A stretch of DNA of 14,002 nt from the NCBI GenBank assembly GCA_003491925.1, contig DNAU01000297.1, positions 1 to 14,002 of the forward strand, given 5' to 3'. The first letter of the stretch is position 1. Every line of letters starts with the position of its first letter. The notes beneath the pieces are model-generated. The model was given only the letters and a program-made list of their open reading frames with translations, was not told the DNA's origin and made no database searches. Position numbers and translations under genes: made by a program. Positions 6,872 through 13,622 of the stretch are shown here, one piece after another. Origin of the DNA: Chloroflexota bacterium. GTDB lineage: Bacteria > Chloroflexota > Dormibacteria > Aeolococcales > Aeolococcaceae.

Positions 6872-7349
6872 GTGAAACCGACAGCCAATCCGCCCTGTCA
6901 TCCCGATCATGTGGCTGGTCAGACTGCCTCAGCGTGTCCCGCCTCTAGGGGTGGCACCGGTCGCGGCGCTCGCGACAGTTGGCAAGAGGGGAAGGTTGGC
7001 GAACGGGGACGTGTTCTCGGTTCGGGTTCTGGTCCCACACGCATACCCCGCGTTCCAAAGCAACGCTCTCGGCCTGCTTCCGATGAGATGCCCCGACTCC
7101 GTGCCTGACGAGCGCAGCGCGGGGCACAGCCGAGTAGGCGATGCAGGTCTTTGCGGCGAAGTACATCCGAGGAGGCTCGGGCGCTGGTCTCGCACCACCG
7201 GGATCGTTTGTCCGGGCACAAGAGAGTCGAGGAAAAGGAGGAGGACTAAAGAGGAAACAACGACGACAGACGCGCGTTAGGTCAGACAACCATACATTCT
7301 GCCCGACCAGACGCCGGACAGACACAGGGATAGGAGGAGATAGGACATC
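6872..7349. other. Long leader or intergenic region before the camelysin-like gene
   Basis: Nearly 480 bp without a recognisable gene on either strand. The stretch near 6990-7010 (aggggaaggttg...ggggacg) faintly resembles part of R2, but the match is short. From 7205 to 7270 the plus strand is strongly purine-rich. The last bases, taggaggagatagg, hold the ribosome binding site. No riboswitch core that I know is visible. Confidence 0.4.
7331..7340 (+). promoter_or_regulatory. Strong Shine-Dalgarno of the camelysin-like gene
   Basis: AGGAGGAGAT lies just upstream of the ATG at 7350 and is the strongest ribosome binding site in the window. It fixes the start and suggests high expression. Confidence 0.75.
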
Positions 7350-8054
7350 ATGAAACTCAGGACTATGGCAGTCCTTGGTGGGCTCGGCGTTGCGGCCATC
7401 GCCTTGATCGGGGCTGGTGCGTCGGCGACGTTCACCGCCAACACTACTAGCACCCAGTCGATCTCGGCTGGGACGCTCAGTCTGGTATTGACGGCGAATA
7501 ATGTGGCGTCTGGATACGACACGCCCAGCATCACATTCGCCCCCTTGACGAACGTGCCGTCGACGTTCATTAGTCCGGCTGAGCTGATCACCATTACCAA
7601 CAACGGCTCGGTCACAGCGAACGAGATAAACCTCCAGGTGACTGACACCGCCGGCAACCCAGCTGGCGCCAACTTGGCCAGCGAAATGTCCATGTGCATT
7701 TACAGCGACGGCTCCATTCTGTTCAATGGCACGCTGAAAGCGGACGAGTCGCTAGGCAACATGGCAGTCGGGGGCACGATCGCGCCAAGCGGGACTGACA
7801 CCTACACGGCCGTGTTCTACGCCGGCAACGAGGCCACAGGATGCGGCAACGTGTCGGGCTACCAATATGGCACGTCGGACGATAACGCGAACCTTGGCCT
7901 CGGCGGCCCGGGTCCGTTGACGACCTACCCTCTGCCGTCGAACGCACCAGCTGCTGGTACGCCTACAGCAGGGACGAGCAACGCCGGTACCTTGAACGGC
8001 GACTCTGAGGGCGGCGCCGATAGTGTGACCGTCACAGTCTCCTACAGCGGCTAA
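7350..8054 (+). CDS. TasA/camelysin-like secreted protein with SipW-type signal peptide
   Basis: The protein has 234 aa. Residues 1-25 are MKLR, a hydrophobic glycine/alanine-rich core and GAGASATFTANTTSTQ. The Ala-rich cleavage region followed at once by an ATFTA-type beta strand is typical of SipW-dependent proteins (TasA, camelysin, TapA relatives). The mature part shows the family pattern: SAGTLSLVL, a central LITITNNGSVTANEINL strand pair, and a closing SVTVTVSYSG strand. Cys116 and Cys165 may pair. In Bacillus such proteins form biofilm fibres or act as surface metalloproteases; here an extracellular or fibre-forming role is inferred. The signal peptidase next downstream (8158) is the obvious processing enzyme. 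A hairpin separates the two genes, so the substrate is probably made in excess. Confidence 0.85.
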   Translation: MKLRTMAVLGGLGVAAIALIGAGASATFTANTTSTQSISAGTLSLVLTANNVASGYDTPSITFAPLTNVPSTFISPAELITITNNGSVTANEINLQVTDTAGNPAGANLASEMSMCIYSDGSILFNGTLKADESLGNMAVGGTIAPSGTDTYTAVFYAGNEATGCGNVSGYQYGTSDDNANLGLGGPGPLTTYPLPSNAPAAGTPTAGTSNAGTLNGDSEGGADSVTVTVSYSG

Positions 8055-8063
8055 TCGACCCCG

Positions 8064-8100
8064 CGGTGGTGGTGCGGCCCTCGTGACCGCACCACCGTCG
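8064..8100 (+). terminator. Hairpin between substrate and signal peptidase genes
   Basis: GGTGGTGCGG at 8068-8077 pairs perfectly with CCGCACCACC at 8087-8096 around a nine-base loop, with wobble extension outward. A pyrimidine-rich cttcttcattt follows. It sits just after the camelysin-like stop and 58 bp before the peptidase start. It may be a partial terminator or a 3' stabiliser that lowers peptidase expression relative to its substrate. Confidence 0.7.
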
Positions 8101-8157
8101 CTTCTTCATTTCCTGGCCACCGATCAACCGCATTACCAAGAGGCACACAGCAGGACC

Positions 8158-8922
8158 ATGACGACGATCCCCGAGGCTGAGCGCCCCGTCCGGAGGCGCC
8201 GGGGCCTACGACGCCGGCGTCCCGCCACCGTCGCAGGCCGCGTACGGACGGGCATCTGGTCCGTGCTGGTCGTGGTGGTCCTGGCCGCGGTGGGGTTCGC
8301 GGTGTTCTCGGTGGTCAGCGGGGCCTGGACGGTGACCCCCATCCTGTCCGGCAGCATGCGGCCCGGGCTTCCCGTTGGCGGCGTGGCCGTCTCTGAGCGG
8401 GTCCCCGTCAGCAGCCTTGCTGTGCGTGACGTGATCATCTTCCAGAACCCCCTGAAGCCTGATGTGACGATGGTGCACCGCATCATTCAGCTCAACTTCA
8501 ACAGCGCGGGGCAAGCCGTCGTCAAGACCAAGGGGGACGCCAACCCCGTCGCCGACCCATGGACGGCCACCCTGCGTGGCAAGGACGTCTACCTCGTGCA
8601 GTTCACGCTGCCGCTCCTGGGTTATCCCGCCGTCGACACCAATCACGGGGTGGACCTGATGGTCGGGGGCGTGATCATCCTGCTCGTCGTCGTGGGCACC
8701 GTGCTGACCCGGGAACGCCGCGCCACGGGCCGCCGACCGCAGCCCGACCTCCATGCGCCATGGCCCGCTCCGCAGCCGAGCCGCCCTGCAGCCGATGAGG
8801 ACTCCCTACGGAGCGAGCGGGTGAGACGCGATGTCAGGTCGAGCGATGGACGGCCTGGATCCCCCCCGGTCGTCGCGGTCGGGGACGATTCCAGGGTTGC
8901 GGAGGGGGAGCGTTCAGAATGA
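8158..8922 (+). CDS. Sec11/SipW-type signal peptidase I (S26B)
   Basis: About 254 aa from the ATG at 8158, preceded by agcagg. A basic N-terminus (VRRRRGLRRRR) leads into membrane helix 35-55. The extracytoplasmic S26B domain has Ser66 in SGSM, His107 in VHRII and Asp127 in KGDAN, and a second helix lies at 166-184. The cytoplasmic tail of about 70 residues is hydrophilic and unconserved. The enzyme removes signal peptides on the outer face of the membrane. Its neighbours, a camelysin-like protein upstream and an exported protein downstream, are the likely substrates. Its stop overlaps the next start as ATGA (8919-8922), so it is coupled to that gene. It shares the catalytic layout of the peptidase at 1220 but has no TOPRIM domain. 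In-frame starts upstream (from 8083) lack a ribosome binding site. Confidence 0.9.
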   Translation: MTTIPEAERPVRRRRGLRRRRPATVAGRVRTGIWSVLVVVVLAAVGFAVFSVVSGAWTVTPILSGSMRPGLPVGGVAVSERVPVSSLAVRDVIIFQNPLKPDVTMVHRIIQLNFNSAGQAVVKTKGDANPVADPWTATLRGKDVYLVQFTLPLLGYPAVDTNHGVDLMVGGVIILLVVVGTVLTRERRATGRRPQPDLHAPWPAPQPSRPAADEDSLRSERVRRDVRSSDGRPGSPPVVAVGDDSRVAEGERSE

Positions 8923-9743
8923 GCATCCAATGGCGAGTGCGGCCGGGCCGCCTGTTCAGGGCCGGATGGTCCCGCGTCTCGGCCGCGATCATGACCCTCG
9001 GCGTGCTCCTGTCCGGCGCCGGCCTCGTGCTCGCTCTGACCGCCACCCCGGTCGAGGCCGCCACCATGACCTGCAGCGCGACGCTCGCCACCACCCCGCT
9101 GGTCCCCGGGGCCGCGGGCAGCTGCACCTTCACCGACACCGAGACCGCGACCCAGGCCCAGAATCAGCCGTTCACGGTGACGCTGGACGTCGACAGCACC
9201 TCGGCGTCGGGAGGCGGCGGGAGGGGGAAGGGCAAGGCCACCGAGGCCCTGCTCGACGGGCGCACGACCGGCCTCCAGGTCACTGTCTCGGACTCCGCGG
9301 GTAACACCTTCGGGACCGGAACCCCGTCATGCACGGGCACCTATCCCAACGCCACGCCCTGCTCCAGCACGGACGACCGCCAGGCGGTTCCGGGCGCCGT
9401 CGGTGTCAGGTCGTGGAGCGACACCTTCACCATCTCCTGGTCCCTGCCCCTCGCGGCCGGCAACCCCTACGAGGGGGCCAGCGCCACCGTCACCGTGACC
9501 GCGTACTACAACGGGGTCCCCGCTTCGACGCCCAGCCCCAGCCCCACCCCGACGGGGGGCGTCTCGGGTGCCAGCTCCGGCCCCAGCCCAACGGGCGGGG
9601 TGTCCGCGGCGTCGACACCGTCCACCGGGGCAGGCCCCATCCCCACCAGCAGCCTGGTACTGATCGCCCTGGGGATGGTGCTGCTGCTCGCGGGCGCCTT
9701 CGGCATCGGTGCCATCACCCGCTCACGGCGGCGGACACCGTAG
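8919..9743 (+). CDS. Exported surface protein with Pro/Ser/Thr spacer and C-terminal anchor
   Basis: The protein has 274 aa. A long signal peptide (basic residues 6-19, hydrophobic 21-42) ends near TPVEA at 47. The mature domain (48-200) is beta-rich, with TFTDTETATQ and FTVTLDVDST stretches like those of camelysins and cysteines at 52, 69, 138 and 148. A low-complexity spacer (201-240) contains two related SPTPTGGVSGAS-like units. The end is PSTGAG, then hydrophobic residues 244-265 and RSRRRTP. That tripartite end resembles a cell-wall sorting signal, but the motif is PSTGA rather than LPxTG, so it may be a plain tail anchor. The ATG overlaps the peptidase stop, so the gene pair is translationally coupled. 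An anchored partner or base for the camelysin-like protein is a reasonable inference, not shown. Confidence 0.8.
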   Translation: MSIQWRVRPGRLFRAGWSRVSAAIMTLGVLLSGAGLVLALTATPVEAATMTCSATLATTPLVPGAAGSCTFTDTETATQAQNQPFTVTLDVDSTSASGGGGRGKGKATEALLDGRTTGLQVTVSDSAGNTFGTGTPSCTGTYPNATPCSSTDDRQAVPGAVGVRSWSDTFTISWSLPLAAGNPYEGASATVTVTAYYNGVPASTPSPSPTPTGGVSGASSGPSPTGGVSAASTPSTGAGPIPTSSLVLIALGMVLLLAGAFGIGAITRSRRRTP

Positions 9744-9777
9744 AGACCTCCATCACGGCGGCCCACGAAGCCGCGAC

Positions 9778-9804
9778 CCAGCCCTTCCCCCCGTCCCGGG
9801 CTGG
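9778..9804. terminator. Possible bidirectional terminator between convergent genes
   Basis: CCAGCCC at 9778-9784 can pair with GGGCTGG at 9798-9804. It lies between the plus-strand surface protein gene and the minus-strand oxidoreductase. There is no T tract, so this is a weak call based on placement. Confidence 0.35.
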
Positions 9805-9877
9805 CCGGTGGTCGTTGGCTTTGTGTCACCACCGGGCCTCAGAGCGGTATCAGGGTCTCTGGAAACCCGTGTCAACG

Positions 9878-10819
9878 TCAGAAGACGATCACCGCGCGGC
9901 CGCGCAGGCCGCCTGCCTCCATCACTCGGTGCGCGTCGGCCGCGCGCTCCGGCGGATAGGTGCCAGCGACCCGCAGCTGCAGCCCCCCGCGCGAGGCGAG
10001 CCGGCGCAGCTCGTCGAGCCACGCGGTCCGCTCGAGCACGGTACTCACCCAGACCCGCCGGATCTCGATCCCCCGCTCGGGCTCACCGTCCGACCAGCCC
10101 CGGACGACGGCCATCACACCCGCGTCGTGGAGCGCGGGGAAGGCGGCGCGGCCGAGCAGCGCCGTGTCAAGGAAGCCATCGACGCCGCCCAGCGTCTCGG
10201 CGCGGACAGCGGCCGGAAAGCCGTCACCTCGAACAAGGACGGCCTCGGCGCCGAAGCTGCGGACAAGCGGCTGGTCCTCCGGCTTCGCGTCCGCGAGAAC
10301 GCGCAGGCCGCGCTCCTTCGCGAGTGGGATTGCGTACGAGGCGAGCAGGCCCGCGCCGCCGCTCACGGCGAGCGTCTGCCCCGGGTGCAGGTCAAGCAAC
10401 TCGAGCGCGAGCAGCGCGGTCAGCCCGTTCATCGGTAGGCTCGCGGCCTGTTCGAGCGTCGCGCCATCGGGAACCGGCACGACCGAGGCGGCCGGGGCGA
10501 CCAGCAACTCCGCCTGCGCACCGCCCTCAGGCCGACGCGGCGATACCGCCACCATGACCCGATCACCCGGCGTGAGGCGGTCGACGCTTTCGCCGACCAA
10601 CTCGACCGTGCCGGCCGCGTCCATTCCCGGCACCCAGGGCGCGGGAAGATCCTCGACCCCGCGCTCGCGCAGACCGATGTCGGTCGGGTTGACCGCGGCA
10701 GCATGGACGACAAGCCGCACCTCCCCCGGCCCCGGCTCCCGCACCGGGCGTTCGATGACCTCCAGCACCTCGGTGCCGCCGGGTCTCGTGATCCCGACCG
10801 CACGCGCCGTCGTCGCCAT
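9878..10819 (-). CDS. Zinc-independent MDR oxidoreductase, quinone-oxidoreductase-like
   Basis: About 313 aa from the ATG at 10819; an in-frame start at 10867 would add 16 unconserved residues. The N-terminal GroES-like domain has the family markers GPGEVRLVVHAAAVNPTDIG, PWVPGMDAAGTV and LTPGDRVM. The nucleotide-binding Rossmann part has AVSGGAGLLASYAIPLAKE near 150-170, a variant of the GGxGGVG loop. There are no zinc-ligand cysteines, so it belongs with NADPH:quinone reductases and enoyl reductases and not with zinc alcohol dehydrogenases. It would be a soluble cytoplasmic NAD(P)H-dependent reductase with unknown substrate. It stands alone, divergent from the IS3 orfA by 71 bp and convergent with the surface protein gene. 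It looks intact and ordinary. Confidence 0.88.
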   Translation of the reverse strand: MATTARAVGITRPGGTEVLEVIERPVREPGPGEVRLVVHAAAVNPTDIGLRERGVEDLPAPWVPGMDAAGTVELVGESVDRLTPGDRVMVAVSPRRPEGGAQAELLVAPAASVVPVPDGATLEQAASLPMNGLTALLALELLDLHPGQTLAVSGGAGLLASYAIPLAKERGLRVLADAKPEDQPLVRSFGAEAVLVRGDGFPAAVRAETLGGVDGFLDTALLGRAAFPALHDAGVMAVVRGWSDGEPERGIEIRRVWVSTVLERTAWLDELRRLASRGGLQLRVAGTYPPERAADAHRVMEAGGLRGRAVIVF

Positions 10820-10890
10820 GGAATGAGCGTACGCGGAAGAGCTCTGCCCTCGCGGCGTCACCAGCACGCCACCGTGGCCAGGAGGGACCC

Positions 10891-11166
10891 ATGAAGGGCA
10901 GGAAGCACACGCCGGAGCAGATCGTCCGGAAGCTGCGGGAGGGAGAGCGGCTGATCGCCGAAGGCAAGAGCTTGGCTGAAGCCGCCAAGGCGCTCGAGGT
11001 CAGCGACTACACCTACCTACGCTGGCGTAAGCAGTACGGGGGCTTGAAGGCAGATGACGCCAACGAGTTGCGTCGGCTGAAGGACGAGAACGGGCGGCTC
11101 AAGCGGGTGGTCGCCGACCTGACCCTGGACAACGCCATCCTGCGGGAGGCGGCCCGGGGAAACTGA
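10891..11166 (+). CDS. IS3-family transposase OrfA
   Basis: The protein has 91 aa with AGGAGGG just before the ATG. It shows the standard OrfA plan: KHTPEQIVRKLREGERLIAE, then a helix-turn-helix (SLAEAAKALEVSDYTYLRWRKQYGG), then a leucine-zipper-like coiled coil (ELRRLKDENGRLKRVVADL) ending in DNAILREAARGN. It binds the element ends and pairs with OrfB. The stop overlaps the -1 frame that continues as OrfB, with GGGGAAAC just before it as a candidate slippage site. OrfA is intact, but the element is dead because OrfB is truncated. Confidence 0.9.
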   Translation: MKGRKHTPEQIVRKLREGERLIAEGKSLAEAAKALEVSDYTYLRWRKQYGGLKADDANELRRLKDENGRLKRVVADLTLDNAILREAARGN

Positions 11167-11531
11167 TCAGCCCGGCCCGCCGCCGGGACACCGTGCGCCG
11201 CGTCCGCGAGCGGTTGGGGGTCTCGGAACGCAGGGCGTGCCGGGCACTGGGACAGCACCGGACCACCCAGCGCCGGCCGCCGCACCCGGTGCTGGCGCCC
11301 GAGGAGCAGCTGCGCCCGCGAATGCGCCAGCTGGGCCGGACCTGGCTCCGCTACGGGTACCGGCGGATCTGGGCGCTGCTGCGCCGGGAGGGCTGGCGGG
11401 TGAACCGCAAACGGGTGCAGCGGATCTGGCGGGAGGAGGGGCTGCGGGTACCCCCCCAGGCGCCGAAGCGCCGCCGGCTGGGGGTCAGCACGGTGCCGGC
11501 AGCGCGGCTGCGGGTGGAACGGCCGAACCAC
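11163..11531 (+). pseudogene. IS3-family transposase OrfB, truncated before the DDE core
   Basis: In the -1 frame relative to OrfA the sequence reads ISPARRRDTVRRVRERLGVS, then ERRACRALGQHR, RYGYRRIWALLRREGW and VNRKRVQRIWREEGLRVP. This is the N-terminal HTH_21-type region of IS3/IS407-group OrfB. Homology ends at VERPNHDG, where intact proteins continue PNHVWxxDF into the rve/DDE catalytic domain. All three catalytic acids are therefore missing. The frame stays open for hundreds of codons beyond this point, but that is antisense-like noise over the mreB gene. The break lies about 105 bp before the MreB start. Confidence 0.85.
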
Positions 11532-11587
11532 GACGGTCCCCCGAAGCAACAGGGGGGCCAGCCGCCGCCGATGGGGGATGATGGTAA

Positions 11588-11605
11588 CCGGCGCCGCTTC
11601 GCCGG
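11588..11605 (+). promoter_or_regulatory. Hairpin in the MreB leader
   Basis: CCGGCG at 11588-11593 and CGCCGG at 11600-11605 form a compact stem with a six-base loop, about 33 bp before the chosen MreB start. It could be a leader structure or chance in GC-rich DNA. Confidence 0.25.
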
Positions 11606-11637
11606 CTGCGGGCGGCGAGCAGGGAAGCTGGGCGGAG

Positions 11638-12657
11638 ATGCGTGTGCTGACGTTGTTCTCGAGGCGCTTCGGGATCGACCTGGGGACGGCCAACACCGTC
11701 GTATGCCGGCGCGGACCGCGGATCATCCTCAACGAGCCCTCGGTGATGACGGTGCGGGCCAACGGCCACGGTCCCGTCCCGGTGCGCGTTGGCCACGAGG
11801 CCCGGGAGCTCATGGGACGGACCCCGGTCGGGCTGACCACGGTCCGACCCATCCGCGACGGCGTCATCACCGATCTCCAGTCCGCCCGGGCCTTCATCGT
11901 GGCCATCCTGCGGATGGCGATGCACCATCCGTGGGAGCGGATCCGCCTCCACGCCGCGGTCGGGGTGCCCGCCGGGGCCACGGCGCTGGAGCGGCGGGGG
12001 CTGATCGAGGCGGTCGAGGCGGCCGGCGTGAGCCGGGTCGACCTGATCCCGGAGCCGGTGGCCGGCGCCATCGGCTGCGGCATCGACCCGCTCTTGCCCC
12101 GAGCCCACATGGTGGTGGACGTCGGCGGCGGCACCGCCGAGGTCTCCGCCTTCTGCTTCGGCGGCATCCTGGCCAACCGCTCCTGCCGCGTCGCAGGCGA
12201 CGAGATGACCCTCGCCCTGCTCCAGTACCTCCGCCAGGAGCACCAGCTCATGGTCGGGGAGCTGACCGCCGAGGACATCAAGATCCGCCTCCGCGACGCC
12301 ACCGCCGAAGGCCAGCCACTGGTGATCGAGGGCCAGGACCTGCTGACCTCCCGCCCCCGCCTGATGACGCTCGATCCCCGCGAGGTCACCGCGGCTCTCC
12401 GCCCCACCGTCGACGGCATCGTCGACGCCCTCACCGGGTGCCTCGAGGACCTCCCGCCTCAGGCGGTCGGCGACATCATGCACGAGGGGGTGATCGCCTT
12501 CGGCGGTGGGTCGCTGCTGGCGGGGTTCGAGCAGCGCTTGGAGGAGGAGTTCGGCTTCTCGGTCCACCATGCCGACCGGCCGCTCACGTGCGTCGCCGAG
12601 GGAGCCGCCCTGGTCGTCTCCATGCCCTCGGTCATCGCCGCGTACTCCGGCACCTGA
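11638..12657 (+). CDS. mreB: MreB-family actin homologue
   Basis: About 339 aa from the ATG at 11638, the usual MreB length. That start puts FGIDLGTANTVV near the N-terminus as in the family; upstream ATGs at 11578 and 11581 would add a Gly/Ala-rich extension. All actin-fold nucleotide motifs are visible: phosphate-1 (GIDLGTANT), the connect region (EPVAGAIG), phosphate-2 (VVDVGGGTAEVS) and the adenosine motif (IAFGGGSLLAGFE). MreB filaments lie under the membrane and direct lateral wall synthesis through MreC, MreD, RodA and PBP2. None of those partners is seen nearby, so this may be a solitary or accessory copy. Some positions are unusual (VVCRRGPRIILNEPSV, FCFGGILANRSCRV), which suggests a divergent paralogue. 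Its promoter region has been replaced by the broken IS3 element. Confidence 0.9.
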   Translation: MRVLTLFSRRFGIDLGTANTVVCRRGPRIILNEPSVMTVRANGHGPVPVRVGHEARELMGRTPVGLTTVRPIRDGVITDLQSARAFIVAILRMAMHHPWERIRLHAAVGVPAGATALERRGLIEAVEAAGVSRVDLIPEPVAGAIGCGIDPLLPRAHMVVDVGGGTAEVSAFCFGGILANRSCRVAGDEMTLALLQYLRQEHQLMVGELTAEDIKIRLRDATAEGQPLVIEGQDLLTSRPRLMTLDPREVTAALRPTVDGIVDALTGCLEDLPPQAVGDIMHEGVIAFGGGSLLAGFEQRLEEEFGFSVHHADRPLTCVAEGAALVVSMPSVIAAYSGT

Positions 12658-12777
12658 CCGGTCCAGCCGCGGCCGGCGCCGGCCCCGTGCAGATGCGGCT
12701 GACCGTGCTCTTTGCTCACGCTGCTCAGCCCGGCCTCATCCAGGACCTGCCCCTGAGCGCCCCACCGTCGAATCACC

Positions 12778-12803
12778 GCCTGCGTGAGCGGATATCCGCA
12801 GGC
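12778..12803. terminator. Inverted repeat between mreB and the acidic-protein gene
   Basis: GCCTGCG at 12778-12784 pairs with CGCAGGC at 12797-12803, and inside it GCGGATATCCGC (12788-12799) is itself a perfect palindrome. It lies between the convergent stop codons and could terminate transcription from either side, but it has no T tract. A protein-binding site is the alternative. Confidence 0.3.
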
Positions 12804-12842
12804 GCTCAGCCCAAGGACGATGGCCCCGACGGTCACGCTCTA

Positions 12843-13094
12843 TCAGGTTTGCGGGGCCGCCTCGCGAGATGCGCTCGGGGGGGGCTCGGCTGCGGCCGCC
12901 TCATCGGCGTCGCCGTAGCCCTCGAATCGATCCTCGTCCTCGATGGACCCATCGGGCCAGGAACCCTCTGGCACGTAGCGCTGCTCGTTGCCGGCCTCGC
13001 GGTCGGCTTCGTCGAGCGATTCACCCAAGTCTGGACCAGGATCGAGATCGGCCTCGCTGCTCGGAGGATACCCCTCGTCGAATTGTCCGGCCAT
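12843..13094 (-). CDS. Small acidic protein of unknown function
   Basis: The protein has 83 aa and starts with MAGQFDEGYPP after a good GAGGGAG ribosome binding site seven bases upstream on the minus strand. It is strongly acidic and disordered-looking: repeated Asp/Glu, Pro and Gly (PPSSEADLDPGPDLGESLDE, then DGSIEDEDRFEGYGDADEA) and an Ala/Pro tail. There is no membrane segment, cysteine or known motif. It is convergent with mreB, with about 185 bp between the two stops. The real start signal and biased composition make it likely to be expressed. Its function is unknown. Confidence 0.65.
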   Translation of the reverse strand: MAGQFDEGYPPSSEADLDPGPDLGESLDEADREAGNEQRYVPEGSWPDGSIEDEDRFEGYGDADEAAAAEPPPSASREAAPQT

Positions 13095-13173
13095 GGTGTC
13101 GCTCCCTCACGCTGCGATTGCAGCATGCAAAGTGGAGAGGTTCAAACCGGGGCCGGGAGGTCCGGCACTCGGC

Positions 13174-13242
13174 CCAGATAATCACGTCGTGGTCATAGGT
13201 CTGGCAGTCGATCTGGATGGAGCCGAAGGAGAAGCTGTCGAT
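13174..13242 (-). pseudogene. Truncated Mth938-like (DUF498) domain fragment
   Basis: On the minus strand the sequence reads IDSFSFGSIQIDCQTYDHDV followed by IIW. This is the opening of the Mth938-like domain: I-x-S-[YF]-S-F-G, then I-D-G-x-x-Y-x-x-D-V-I. A cysteine replaces the usual glycine of the IDG turn. The frame stays open to 13021, but after IIW the sequence loses family character and runs into the leader of the acidic-protein gene. No convincing start codon precedes it. It is either the remains of a longer gene or a miscalled small protein; remnant is more likely. Confidence 0.5.
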
Positions 13243-13622
13243 TCGGGCTGCCGATCCTCCACGGGCCAGGGTACTCGCCCAGCTCGGCAACCGCCAGCAC
13301 GATGCCTCGGCCGCCCTCACTCGGGCGGGCGCCGCCACAGTTGCAGGAGCCTTGGCGGCGCTCGACTTTAGGTGATCGCAATACCGTGGCTACGCAAGCT
13401 GGCCATCGCCTGATTGCGATGATGGCCCCGCCGGCACGGCGACCCGTGATCGATCATTTCGACGCTTGTGCAACGTTCTGCCAGCGGGCTGGGCAGGAGG
13501 AGTGAGGCGCGATGATAGGGCCACGGCGTCATGGTCGCTAGAGCGCTCCCTGCGCGGGAGCCTTCAGACTCCTCAGATACCGCATCCCTGGACACCAGGG
13601 ACGCTTCACACGGAGGTCTCCG
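13243..13622. other. Intergenic region with several hairpins before the DoxX gene
   Basis: No gene is recognised. GGCCATC at 13401-13407 pairs with GATGGCC at 13421-13427, and ATCGCAAT (13375-13382) with ATTGCGAT (13413-13420). GCTCCC (13545-13550) pairs with GGGAGC (13556-13561). These could include a terminator for an upstream remnant and regulatory sites for the DoxX gene. Confidence 0.4.
13585..13601 (+). promoter_or_regulatory. Palindrome upstream of the DoxX gene, candidate operator
   Basis: TCCCTGG-ACA-CCAGGGA is a perfect 7-bp inverted repeat with a three-base centre, ending 21 bp before the ATG and directly upstream of the ribosome binding site (cggaggtc). Its position suits a repressor operator or a leader hairpin that could block translation. 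Confidence 0.4.

Noticed and set aside
11013..12434. 473-codon minus-strand ORF opposite IS3 and mreB
   Set aside because: It is antisense to two recognised coding regions and shows no domain of its own.
12700..12836. Minus-strand ORF start with a lipobox-like LSAC (MTVGAIVLGLSAC)
   Set aside because: It has no basic N-terminus or ribosome binding site, and the frame runs antisense into mreB; probably chance.
11532..13181. Continuation of the OrfB frame for hundreds of codons over mreB
   Set aside because: After 11531 the frame reads as Arg/Pro/Gly-rich noise in the wrong register of mreB; transposase homology ends before it.
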